From positions 1 to 30,294 of the forward strand of contig JANNRP010000231.1 of assembly GCA_031401535.1 (NCBI GenBank): a stretch of 30,294 bases of DNA. The letters run 5' to 3'. A program made the translations under genes and the position numbers. Shown here piece after piece: positions 15,445-22,642 of the stretch; position 1 is the first letter of the stretch; every line of letters begins with the position of its first letter. This DNA comes from JAKFWF01 sp031401535 (lineage in GTDB: Bacteria; Pseudomonadota; Alphaproteobacteria; Rhizobiales; Hyphomicrobiaceae). The notes beneath the pieces are model-generated. The model was not told the origin of the DNA. It saw nothing but the letters and a program-made list of their open reading frames with translations, and searched no databases.

Positions 15445-16456
15445 GCAGGTCCGCTCCTTTGTTATGGTGGGTGCAGTAGGGATCGGGCGCGGTGAAGCGG
15501 CCGGTAAACGCGTAAGCCGTTGAGCGGCAACCACCATGGGTGCCTTGTGTCGCCGAGCAGTCGGGACAACTCTCCTCGACATCGTTGGCGCGCAGTTGCC
15601 GGTAGAGCGGGTTATCCCAGGTCTCCAGCAGCGACGTTTCCGTGATGTTGCCGTAGTTGACGTATTCGCGCATGTAGGGACAGCCGACACTGTCGCCCTG
15701 CGGCGTGACACAGGCATTCTGCCAACAGCAGTTGCCATCCTTCGGGTGCCAGGATTGCATGAGCTGGATTCCGGGCGGCACTTTCAAACTATCGAGGGCT
15801 GCCATCATCTCAGGCAGCGTCAACGATAGTTCGCTCCAGTTCTTGCGGGCGCGTCCCAAAGGATAAAGCCGCAAAACACCGACCTGATCACAATCCAACT
15901 CCTTGGCGAGGTCGAGATAGCGCTGAAGGTGTGGTGCATTTTTTGCCGACAAGATTCCGAGGATTGTAACCTTCAAGCCTGCCGCCCGTGCGTGCCGAAT
16001 GCCACTGACGACGGCATCATAGCTACCAGGCTGGCACGTCAACTCATCTTGAACTTCGGGAATGGCGGCAAATAAGTCGACATACAGCCGACCAATACCG
16101 AAGGCTTTGAGTCGCCTCGCACGCCCCCCGTCGATGAGGGTCGCGTGTGTACGCACGGCCACATAGAGTTTTCGTTGGCAATAGGCGAGCAACTCCTCAA
16201 AGTCGGGTCGATGGAACGGCTCGCCGCCCTCAAAGAATATATGAAGGAAGCCCTCTGCGATCAGTTCGTCGATGAAGGTCTTCCACTGCGCCGTCGTCAG
16301 TTCTGGCCGCTTCGAAGATCCGCAATCGGCATAACAAAGCTTGCAGTCCATGCTGCAGGTCTGATTGACGCAAATTGTTAGCTTGAACGGTTTTTCAAGC
16401 TTAGGCGCCGTACGCGATGGAAACTCAGATATATTTAGTCGCACGAACTCGTTCAC
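15407..16456 (-). CDS. Radical SAM/SPASM peptide maturase
   Basis: This 349-residue enzyme has the radical SAM cluster motif CxxxCxxC (C34, C38, C41 in CSMDCKLCYADC) and the GGEP motif (77-80) that binds the SAM amino group. A SPASM domain with auxiliary cluster cysteines follows (C243, C244, C249, C259, C297, C300, C310, C328), with the typical GNITETSLLETWDNPLYRQLR stretch between them. SPASM enzymes next to PqqD-like proteins mostly install carbon-carbon, thioether or ether crosslinks or related changes in ribosomal peptides. The start is GTG 16456 with GAGG close upstream, and it follows the protease gene by 20 bp. There is no fused recognition domain, which fits the separate PqqD-like gene. 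The chemistry cannot be read from sequence. An anaerobic sulfatase maturase is unlikely, as there is no sulfatase nearby. Confidence 0.88.
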   Translation of the reverse strand: MNEFVRLNISEFPSRTAPKLEKPFKLTICVNQTCSMDCKLCYADCGSSKRPELTTAQWKTFIDELIAEGFLHIFFEGGEPFHRPDFEELLAYCQRKLYVAVRTHATLIDGGRARRLKAFGIGRLYVDLFAAIPEVQDELTCQPGSYDAVVSGIRHARAAGLKVTILGILSAKNAPHLQRYLDLAKELDCDQVGVLRLYPLGRARKNWSELSLTLPEMMAALDSLKVPPGIQLMQSWHPKDGNCCWQNACVTPQGDSVGCPYMREYVNYGNITETSLLETWDNPLYRQLRANDVEESCPDCSATQGTHGGCRSTAYAFTGRFTAPDPYCTHHNKGADLRVLPERLLREDT

Positions 16457-16476
16457 ACACCACCTCTAAAGTATAA

Positions 16477-18174
16477 CTACACGGATACAACACCAAAACC
16501 AGATCTAGCATTCCATTTTTTTGGAATATTACTTGTTTTTCGATATATTATATGACTACTGAACATGGTATTACTTGATTTTAACCATTGCAATACTTTT
16601 TTGACTGATGTCGAATCATTTTTTTGTAGAGCGGCTGCAAGGACGCCTGAGGTCAATGCCACCGCGGCACTGGTTCCAGTTGTCTCAGCAAATCCGCGCG
16701 ATTTAGACCGTGCGCCCCATATCCGGTGTCCGGGTGCAGCGACGTGGGGTATCTGGCACGCGGTCCACGCCCCTGGACCAAGGCTTGAGACCGGCATCAC
16801 ACCGCATATATCCTGATGGTGATCATACCCTGCCACCACGAGAGCACCCTGAACCGTTGCCAGGCAGCACAACGTGGTTTCGGGATGACTGGGCATCAAC
16901 GTAGAGCGCTCGACTATCCCATCATCTCGCTCGACCCAGGCATGGAGCTGCATTGGCGGCGGAACCGTGCCAGCAGGCACGGCAGCGGTGATCCCCCACC
17001 GGCTTGTCCGGTCATCGCCGGTCTCGAACAGCGCCTCGGGAAACAGCGGCGCGTACAGCAGAACGCGCACACGCCCCAAATCGCCGCGAACCTTGGGAAC
17101 ATGGTCGGCGATGCCGACCCGTACGCCGCGAACCACAATCTCGCATGTGCGTCCCGGCACGATTGCAATGCTGACGTTCGACGGACCGGGAGTGGCGATT
17201 CGAACGTCGAGCGGAGCCTCGATACTACTGTTGTTCTGGTACCAGATTTCCAGCTTGTTTTGTGCTGGATTCTCGCTGTTTTTCCGCCACTCAAAAAACA
17301 CTGGGCTAGCAGCCGTCACGCACCCGGAAAAGTGCCCTTCGTCGACACCCGCATTGCCAGAACCAACGACAACAGTGGTTAACGGGCCGCACCCATGCGC
17401 TGCCCTATCATCAGCAACCAAAATCAAATCGGCGATACCGCGTTCGACTGGCGATTGACCATCGTGTGCGCCGGCCCATGCCCCGATGCTCAGGTTGATA
17501 ACCACCGCATCGGCGCCAAGTCGACAAGCCCGGTCGTAGACGTAACGCACGGCATTGACGATCTGCGCTGCCTCATCGTAGGCCCGCCAACCGTCCCACA
17601 CTGGATGTTCCTCAGCACACCAGTCGAGCCATGTCGGCCGACCGCGCGCATCTTCCTCCTTCCAGTCGCAATCGAGCAAGGCCAACTGCACGCCGATCAA
17701 TATTGCGGCGGGAGCCGCACCACGAAATCCAGCGAACGGAGTTCCTGCAGCGATCGACGCCATCATCGAGCCGTGCGCACCACCCTGTGTGCCATGGCGA
17801 CCGCAGTTGTTTGCATGCGGATCATAGAGCGCATCAAGCGCCCGACGCGACCCTGACGCCTGAGCCTCTGCGATATAGCCATTGAGACGCTTCGCATCCC
17901 AATCGGCAACCTGACTGACATCAAGTCCGCTTGTGCGCGCGGCATCAGGCGTTACATTCTGATCCCAAAGGTATGCAAAGCGCGAGACCTTGCTGCTCTG
18001 ATCGAGCAGGCAGGGATGCAACAGATCGAAACCGTAGTCGACAAAGCCGATCACCACCGTGCGCCCTGCGTCGCCCGTGAAGGGAACACTCAGCCCCATG
18101 GCCGCGAGTGCTGCCTCATTGAATGGCGGCGCCCTGAACTCAGACTTTGGCTGCACGGTCGGCTGTTGCCACAT
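16477..18174 (-). CDS. Subtilisin-family (S8) serine protease, cytoplasmic, operon-linked
   Basis: This 565-residue protease has the S8 triad: Asp in IGFVDYGFD (D46; DYG instead of the common DTG), His in GAHGSMMASIAAG (H134) and Ser in GTSAAVALTSGVL (S502; GTSAAVA instead of GTSMAxP). The oxyanion Asn lies in VVVGSGNAGVDEGH. A long insert between Asn and Ser (about 290-440) looks beta-rich. There is no signal peptide, propeptide or membrane segment, so it should act in the cytoplasm. This suits processing of a modified precursor, as QhpE does beside the radical SAM enzyme QhpD in quinohemoprotein amine dehydrogenase maturation. The ATG follows GAGG by 6-7 bases. The last 60 codons are AT-rich and Lys/Ser-rich, unlike the rest, and suggest acquisition or patchwork origin. 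It is the first gene of the compact run. Confidence 0.85.
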   Translation of the reverse strand: MWQQPTVQPKSEFRAPPFNEAALAAMGLSVPFTGDAGRTVVIGFVDYGFDLLHPCLLDQSSKVSRFAYLWDQNVTPDAARTSGLDVSQVADWDAKRLNGYIAEAQASGSRRALDALYDPHANNCGRHGTQGGAHGSMMASIAAGTPFAGFRGAAPAAILIGVQLALLDCDWKEEDARGRPTWLDWCAEEHPVWDGWRAYDEAAQIVNAVRYVYDRACRLGADAVVINLSIGAWAGAHDGQSPVERGIADLILVADDRAAHGCGPLTTVVVGSGNAGVDEGHFSGCVTAASPVFFEWRKNSENPAQNKLEIWYQNNSSIEAPLDVRIATPGPSNVSIAIVPGRTCEIVVRGVRVGIADHVPKVRGDLGRVRVLLYAPLFPEALFETGDDRTSRWGITAAVPAGTVPPPMQLHAWVERDDGIVERSTLMPSHPETTLCCLATVQGALVVAGYDHHQDICGVMPVSSLGPGAWTACQIPHVAAPGHRIWGARSKSRGFAETTGTSAAVALTSGVLAAALQKNDSTSVKKVLQWLKSSNTMFSSHIIYRKTSNIPKKWNARSGFGVVSV

Positions 18175-18276
18175 GACCCACCTCGATCCATCGAGATAGG
18201 ATCGTAGGACGAGGTCCCCGGCTGCTGTCCCCCCGGTGGCTACCCAGGGACGCCCAATCTGTATGATAGAGAAACT

Positions 18277-18948
18277 TTAGGCACCTACCCAGGTGACAAA
18301 CTCTGATAACGGAATCCGCTCCGTTCGGAAGGCGTTGATTTTGGCGCGAGGATCACCGTAGCCGACCGCCATTCCACACACCAACTGCTGGTCGGCTGGA
18401 ATGCCAAGCCGCTTTTGAATGACATCATGATACTGACAGAAGGCTGCTTGTGGACAGGTTTCCAGTCCTTCGCCGCGGGCGGCGATCATCACCGATTGGA
18501 TGAACATGCCCGTATCGAGCCAGGAGCCCAACTCCATATCGCGGTCGATTGTGAAGATCAGGCCTACCGGGGCGCCGAAGAACGTGAAATTCTGCCGATG
18601 CTGTTCGGCCATCCGGGATTTATCCTCGCGGCCGATCCCGAGCAACCCGTAGAGGCCCCATCCCGTCTGTCGACGCCGTGCCAGATAGGGGTCGCGCCAT
18701 TTAACGGGATAATAGTTGTAGTCGCGTTTGCCGTCGTCGCCCGCGAGCTGTCGGGCGACCAGATCGGCACAAAGCTCATCCTTGACGACGCCTTCGAGCA
18801 CATAGACGCGCCATGGCTGAATATTCGAGCCTGACGGCGCGCGGCCGCCGGTCGTCAACACGCGCTCAAGCACGGCTCGCGGCACGGGCTTGTCGAGATA
18901 GCCGCGAATGCTCTGGCGGCCGACAATGGCTTCCTCGACGGTCATCAT
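18277..18948 (-). CDS. Nitroreductase-family FMN oxidoreductase
   Basis: This 223-residue enzyme uses FMN and NAD(P)H to reduce nitro compounds, quinones or similar substrates. The N-terminal RQSIRGYLDKPVP with GGRAPSGSNIQPWRVYVLEG is the family's FMN-binding signature. FFGAPVGLIFTIDRD, LDTGMFIQSVMIAARGEGLETC and VCGMAVGYGDPRAKIN complete the fold. ATG codons at 18948 and 18945 are both possible. The gene lies 102 bp upstream of the protease gene on the same strand. Flavin oxidoreductases of this superfamily (for example McbC-like azoline dehydrogenases) take part in some RiPP pathways, but this protein looks like an ordinary nitroreductase, so membership of the peptide system is only a possibility. 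It is divergent from ureD. Confidence 0.85.
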   Translation of the reverse strand: MMTVEEAIVGRQSIRGYLDKPVPRAVLERVLTTGGRAPSGSNIQPWRVYVLEGVVKDELCADLVARQLAGDDGKRDYNYYPVKWRDPYLARRRQTGWGLYGLLGIGREDKSRMAEQHRQNFTFFGAPVGLIFTIDRDMELGSWLDTGMFIQSVMIAARGEGLETCPQAAFCQYHDVIQKRLGIPADQQLVCGMAVGYGDPRAKINAFRTERIPLSEFVTWVGA

Positions 18949-19098
18949 GGGTTAAAGGTCCTTTGTTGTATAACAATGGACGTGTCCCAGCCTTGGGTTC
19001 CGGTCAAGAGGCTGGCGGCAATCGTACAGGCGGATAATTACTTGCCGTTGATCAGGGAGCCGGTATCGTCACGCCGACACCCAACTGCTCAACATCTC

Positions 19099-19968
19099 AT
19101 GTATCGCGATCCCCCTCTGACCGACGAACCGGTACCACATCAGCAACGCATCCCGACCTTCATGCGCACGCAAAGCGTGGTGCGGGTGAGGCTTGCGTGC
19201 GTAGACAATGTGACAGCCGCGCATGGCTTGCGCGAGTCAGGCGGGCTGCGGTTGCGGTTTCCACGCACCACCGGGGTCTGCGAAGGCATTCTGCTCAACA
19301 CCGCGGGCGGCATTGCGGGCGGCGATCATCAGATGCTGCACTTCACGCTGGCCGAGCGGGCGCACGCGACGATCACCAGCCAGGCAGCCGAAAAGGTCTA
19401 TCGCGCCGACAGTACGGCCGCCGAGATCGACACCAGTTTGGCACTCGGCTCCGATGCGAAATTGGCTTGGCTGCCGCAGGAAACGATTTTATTTAACGGC
19501 GCAAAGTTTCTCCGCACGCTCGATGTGGATATGGCAGCTAGCGCCGTGCTGACCCTCAAGGAAGCCGTCGTCTTCGGTCGCACAGCACGCGGTGAACGGC
19601 TGGCCAGCGGGCAGTTCCACGACCGTTGGCGCATCCGCCGTGACAGTCGACTGATCCTCGCGGAGGATGTGCGCCTGCAGGGTGCGATTGCCGATCAGCT
19701 CGGGCGGCCAGCCCTGGGGAACGGCGCCTGCGCCATCTCAACGATCGTGCATGCTGCCTTGGATGCCGAGCGGCATCTTGTCAGCCTGCGCGATGCGTTG
19801 GATACGATATCCTCCGACGCATCCGCTTGTGATGCCGGTGTCAGCGCCTGGAACGGCATGCTTGTCGTGCGGATCGCAGGCGCATCACCTGAGGCCGTGC
19901 GTGCGGCAACGGGTGTGGCGCTCACGCAGCTGGTGCCGGGCGCCACCTCGCGCATCTGGTCTTGTTAG
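19099..19968 (+). CDS. ureD: Urease accessory protein UreD
   Basis: UreD is the scaffold that, with UreF and UreG, delivers nickel to apo-urease in the cytoplasm. The product (about 289 residues from this start) shows the family pattern: LRFPRTTGVCEGILLNTAGGIAGGD (consensus LNPPGGlvgGD), then TSQAAEKVYRADS (TtQaatKvyrs), AWLPQETILFNGAKFLRTLDVDM (lPqetilf.gs.l.R...v.l) and EAVVFGRTARGE. The start is uncertain. ATG 19099 leaves 150 bp for divergent promoters with the nitroreductase, whereas ATG 18976 would add 41 residues that do not look like UreD. Neither has a strong ribosome site. The fused urease subunit gene follows after 18 bp. No ureC, ureE, ureF or ureG lies in the window. Confidence 0.88.
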   Translation: MYRDPPLTDEPVPHQQRIPTFMRTQSVVRVRLACVDNVTAAHGLRESGGLRLRFPRTTGVCEGILLNTAGGIAGGDHQMLHFTLAERAHATITSQAAEKVYRADSTAAEIDTSLALGSDAKLAWLPQETILFNGAKFLRTLDVDMAASAVLTLKEAVVFGRTARGERLASGQFHDRWRIRRDSRLILAEDVRLQGAIADQLGRPALGNGACAISTIVHAALDAERHLVSLRDALDTISSDASACDAGVSAWNGMLVVRIAGASPEAVRAATGVALTQLVPGATSRIWSC

Positions 19969-19986
19969 TAGAGAAGGACGCCGACC

Positions 19987-20646
19987 ATGAACCTCTCCCC
20001 ACGGGAAAAGGACAAGCTGCTGATTTCGATGGCGGCCATGGTGGCACGGCGGCGGCTCGAGCGCGGCGTCAAACTCAACTTTCCAGAGGCCGTGGCGCTG
20101 ATCACCGACACGGTGATTGAGGGCGCACGCGATGGCCGCACCGTCGCTGACCTGATGGAAGCGGGCGCGCATGTGCTGACGCCCGACCAATTGATGGACG
20201 GCATCGCCGAAATGATCCCCGACGTGCAGGTGGAAGCGACATTCCCCGATGGCACCAAGCTCGTCACCGTGCACAACCCAATCCGTGGCGCGCCAAAACC
20301 AAAAGTCGTGCCCGGCGAGATCATAACGGCGGATGGCGACATCACGCTCAACGCCGACGCCGTACGGGTGACGATTTCGGTTGCCAACATCGGTGATCGA
20401 CCGATCCAGGTCGGCAGTCACTACCATTTCTTCGAGACCAACCCCGGCCTGCAGTTCGATCGCCCAGCCGCACGCGGACAGCGTCTTGATATTCCCGCCG
20501 GCACCGCCGTCCGGTTTGAGCCGGGGCAAACGCGTGACGTCACGCTAGTGCCGCTCGGCGGCAAACGCGAGGTTTACGGGTTCCGCGGCGACGTGATGGG
20601 TAAGCTCGATGGTAGGGCGGTTAAGGGAGGGACTGCCAAGCCGTAA
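19987..20646 (+). CDS. ureAB: Fused urease gamma-beta subunit (UreA-UreB)
   Basis: This 219-residue fusion carries the gamma subunit at 1-100 (MNLSPREKDKLLISMAAMVARRRLERG, NFPEAVALITD, GAHVLTPDQLMDGIAEMI) and the beta subunit at about 105-205 (PGEIITADGDITLNADA, ISVANIGDRPIQVGSHYHFFETN, PAGTAVRFEPGQTRDVTLVPLGGKREVYGF). Both halves look complete. The beta subunit supplies the SHYHFFE segment near the active-site flap. Fused gamma-beta chains occur in Helicobacter and in some alphaproteobacteria. The catalytic nickel subunit UreC should follow but does not: hrcA begins 90 bp later. The gene product alone cannot hydrolyse urea, so ureC must be elsewhere or lost. AGAAGGA lies upstream of the ATG, and the gene forms one unit with ureD. 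Confidence 0.93.
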   Translation: MNLSPREKDKLLISMAAMVARRRLERGVKLNFPEAVALITDTVIEGARDGRTVADLMEAGAHVLTPDQLMDGIAEMIPDVQVEATFPDGTKLVTVHNPIRGAPKPKVVPGEIITADGDITLNADAVRVTISVANIGDRPIQVGSHYHFFETNPGLQFDRPAARGQRLDIPAGTAVRFEPGQTRDVTLVPLGGKREVYGFRGDVMGKLDGRAVKGGTAKP

Positions 20647-20736
20647 TCAAAGGCCTGACGCCCCATGTTTGACGTAAGCCCTCGTGATACCTAAGTTTCT
20701 AACTGAAACAGACGTACCACGACATAGATCGGCACG

Positions 20737-21801
20737 ATGACAGCCCCCGCTTCCGATCCCCTCGCGCTCAACGAACGCACGCGCGCAATCTTCCGCTCGA
20801 TCGTCGAGACATATATCGCGACCGGCGAACCGGTGGGATCGCGCAACCTATCGCGCGCTCTGCCGATGCCGTTGACATTGTCGCCAGCGTCAATCCGCAA
20901 TGTGATGTCGGACCTGGAGCATCTGGGGCTGATCTATGCGCCGCATACCTCGGCCGGCCGCCTACCGACCCAACTCGGGCTGCGATTGTTCGTCGACGGG
21001 CTGCTGGAGCTTGGCAATCTGACAACCGATGAACGTGGGCAACTCGAGGCACAGCTCAAGGTCAAGCGCGAACTGTCGATCGATCAGGCGCTCACCGAAG
21101 CGTCGGAGATGATCTCCGGATTGTCGCATTGCGCCGGTGTCGTACTGGCCGACAAACAAATCAGCCGGTTGAAGCACATCGAGTTCGTGGCGCTGGAGCC
21201 CGGTCGGGCGCTGGTGGTGCTCGTCGGTGACGATCAGAACGTTGAGAACCGCGTCATTGCAGTGCCACCCGGCCTGCCGCCGTCGGCGCTGGTCGAAGCC
21301 AGCAACTACATGAACGCAAGGATCAGGGGCCAGACGATTGGCGAGGCGCGCAGTCGAATCGAGGTTGACCTTACATCGGCCAAGGCCGAACTCGACAGCC
21401 TGACCCAGAAGGTCGTAATGGCCGGGCTTGCCGAATGGTCGGGCACAATGGGCGACCGCAAAAGCCTGATCGTGCGCGGGCAGGCGAACTTGTTGAAAGA
21501 CCTCAGCGCAATCGAGGATATGACGCGCATCCGGCAACTGTTCGACGATCTTGAAACCAAACGCGACCTCGTGCAGTTGCTGGGCTTGGCCGAGAAAGCC
21601 GACGGCGTGCGTATATTCATCGGCTCGGAAAACAACCTATTCTCGCTTTCGGGCTCGTCGCTGATCGTGGCGCCATTCCAGGACCAGAGCCGCAAGGTCG
21701 TCGGCGTACTCGGCGTCATCGGTCCGACGCGACTTAATTACGCACGCATCATCCCCATGGTCGACTACACCGCCAAGCTCGTGAGCCGCCTGCTGACTTG
21801 A
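20737..21801 (+). CDS. hrcA: Heat-inducible transcription repressor HrcA
   Basis: This 354-residue repressor binds CIRCE elements, typically before groESL, and is kept active by GroEL. The N-terminal winged helix (about 10-80) shows LNERTRAIFRSIVETYIATGEPVGSRNLSR and then LSPASIRNVMSDLEHLGLIYAPHTSAGRLPT, the DNA-recognition and wing sequences. The central GAF-like dimer domain and the C-terminal NPLYF-like segment (SENNLFSLSGSSLIVAPF, then VVGVLGVIGPTRLNYARIIPMVDY) are complete. No CIRCE inverted repeat (TTAGCACTC-N9-GAGTGCTAA) is visible before hrcA or dnaK in this window, so its target is probably elsewhere. grpE follows in the same direction with an untranslated gap of about 98 bp. Confidence 0.95.
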   Translation: MTAPASDPLALNERTRAIFRSIVETYIATGEPVGSRNLSRALPMPLTLSPASIRNVMSDLEHLGLIYAPHTSAGRLPTQLGLRLFVDGLLELGNLTTDERGQLEAQLKVKRELSIDQALTEASEMISGLSHCAGVVLADKQISRLKHIEFVALEPGRALVVLVGDDQNVENRVIAVPPGLPPSALVEASNYMNARIRGQTIGEARSRIEVDLTSAKAELDSLTQKVVMAGLAEWSGTMGDRKSLIVRGQANLLKDLSAIEDMTRIRQLFDDLETKRDLVQLLGLAEKADGVRIFIGSENNLFSLSGSSLIVAPFQDQSRKVVGVLGVIGPTRLNYARIIPMVDYTAKLVSRLLT

Positions 21802-21899
21802 TTTTTTCGGGCCAAGGGCTGATATGCGTCGAACGCGATCGCATTGTGGTGCAGCGCAACAGTATCCCCACGAATAACGACCGAGGTCCCCAGAGTCCA

Positions 21900-22613
21900 A
21901 TGAACTCAGAGCCCAAAGCCGACGAGACCAAAGCCACGACCGTACCCAGTGCAGAGGCAACGGCAGCCGCTGCCAGCACCGCATCAGCCAATGCGGCAGG
22001 GGCGACAGCGCACGCCACGTCCTACGTCGATCCGAGCATCGCGCTCGAAGCCAAGGTGATCGCCCAGGACGTGCAGATCAAGGATCTAACCGACCGGCTG
22101 CTGCGCACAGCCGCCGAAATGGACAATATCCGCAAGCGCACCGAGCGCGAGAAGGCCGATACAATCAAGTATGCGATCACAAAATTCGCCAACGACATCG
22201 TCGGCATGGGTGACAACTTCCAGCGTGCGATCTCGGCGGTGCCAGCAGGCGCTGCCGACAGCGATCCGGCACTGAAAAGCCTGCTCGACGGCGTCATGCT
22301 TACCGAACGCGAGTTCCTGAGCGTGCTTGAGCGCCATGGCGTGAACCGGGTTGATCCAAAGGGTGAGGCCTTTAACCCGAACTTCCATCAAGCCGTGATG
22401 GAGCAGGAAGATCGTGATGTGCCGGCCGGTACGGTGCTGCAAGTGTTTCAGGCCGGCTACATGATCGAGGATCGCGTGCTGCGGTCGGCCATGGTGGTCG
22501 TGTCGACTGGCGGTTTCAAGCCGATGAAGCCGGTTGCGGTGAAGCCGGACGAAACACCAACCGCTGGCGACCCGATGCCGCCAGTGCAAGATACCGATGG
22601 GGTTGAAGGATAG
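21900..22613 (+). CDS. grpE: Nucleotide exchange factor GrpE
   Basis: This cytoplasmic co-chaperone of about 237 residues releases ADP from DnaK. A low-complexity Ala/Thr/Glu-rich N-terminus (1-50) leads to the long dimer helix (VIAQDVQIKDLTDRLLRTAAEMDNIRKRTEREK) and the beta-wing domain (ALERHGV-type segment LSVLERHGVNRVDPKGEAFNP, then FHQAVMEQED, VPAGTVLQVFQAGYMIEDRVLRSAMVVVS). The alphaproteobacterial stretch YAITKFANDIVGMGDNFQRAI is typical. The frame extends back to a TTG at 21798 that overlaps the hrcA stop, but ATG 21900 gives the expected N-terminus. Its ribosome site is weak. It is paired with hrcA, and its partner dnaK lies 3.7 kb downstream beyond three genes on the other strand. 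Confidence 0.94.
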   Translation: MNSEPKADETKATTVPSAEATAAAASTASANAAGATAHATSYVDPSIALEAKVIAQDVQIKDLTDRLLRTAAEMDNIRKRTEREKADTIKYAITKFANDIVGMGDNFQRAISAVPAGAADSDPALKSLLDGVMLTEREFLSVLERHGVNRVDPKGEAFNPNFHQAVMEQEDRDVPAGTVLQVFQAGYMIEDRVLRSAMVVVSTGGFKPMKPVAVKPDETPTAGDPMPPVQDTDGVEG

Positions 22614-22642
22614 GAACTGGCCACGGTTTGACTAACGGCGCA

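Noticed and set aside
15445..15738. Upstream extension of the PqqD-like frame through the maturase gene.
   Set aside because: The extra residues are Arg/Pro/Thr-rich out-of-frame translation of the SPASM region, and a good ribosome site sits right before GTG 15444.
16600..16630. A6 and A7 runs at the 3' end of the protease gene as a programmed frameshift site.
   Set aside because: The zero frame continues through a plausible S8 C-terminus (SGFGVVSV), and no alternative frame gives a longer or more sensible product.
20647..20736. Search for a CIRCE element before hrcA.
   Set aside because: No TTAGCACTC/GAGTGCTAA-like dyad is visible in the gap.
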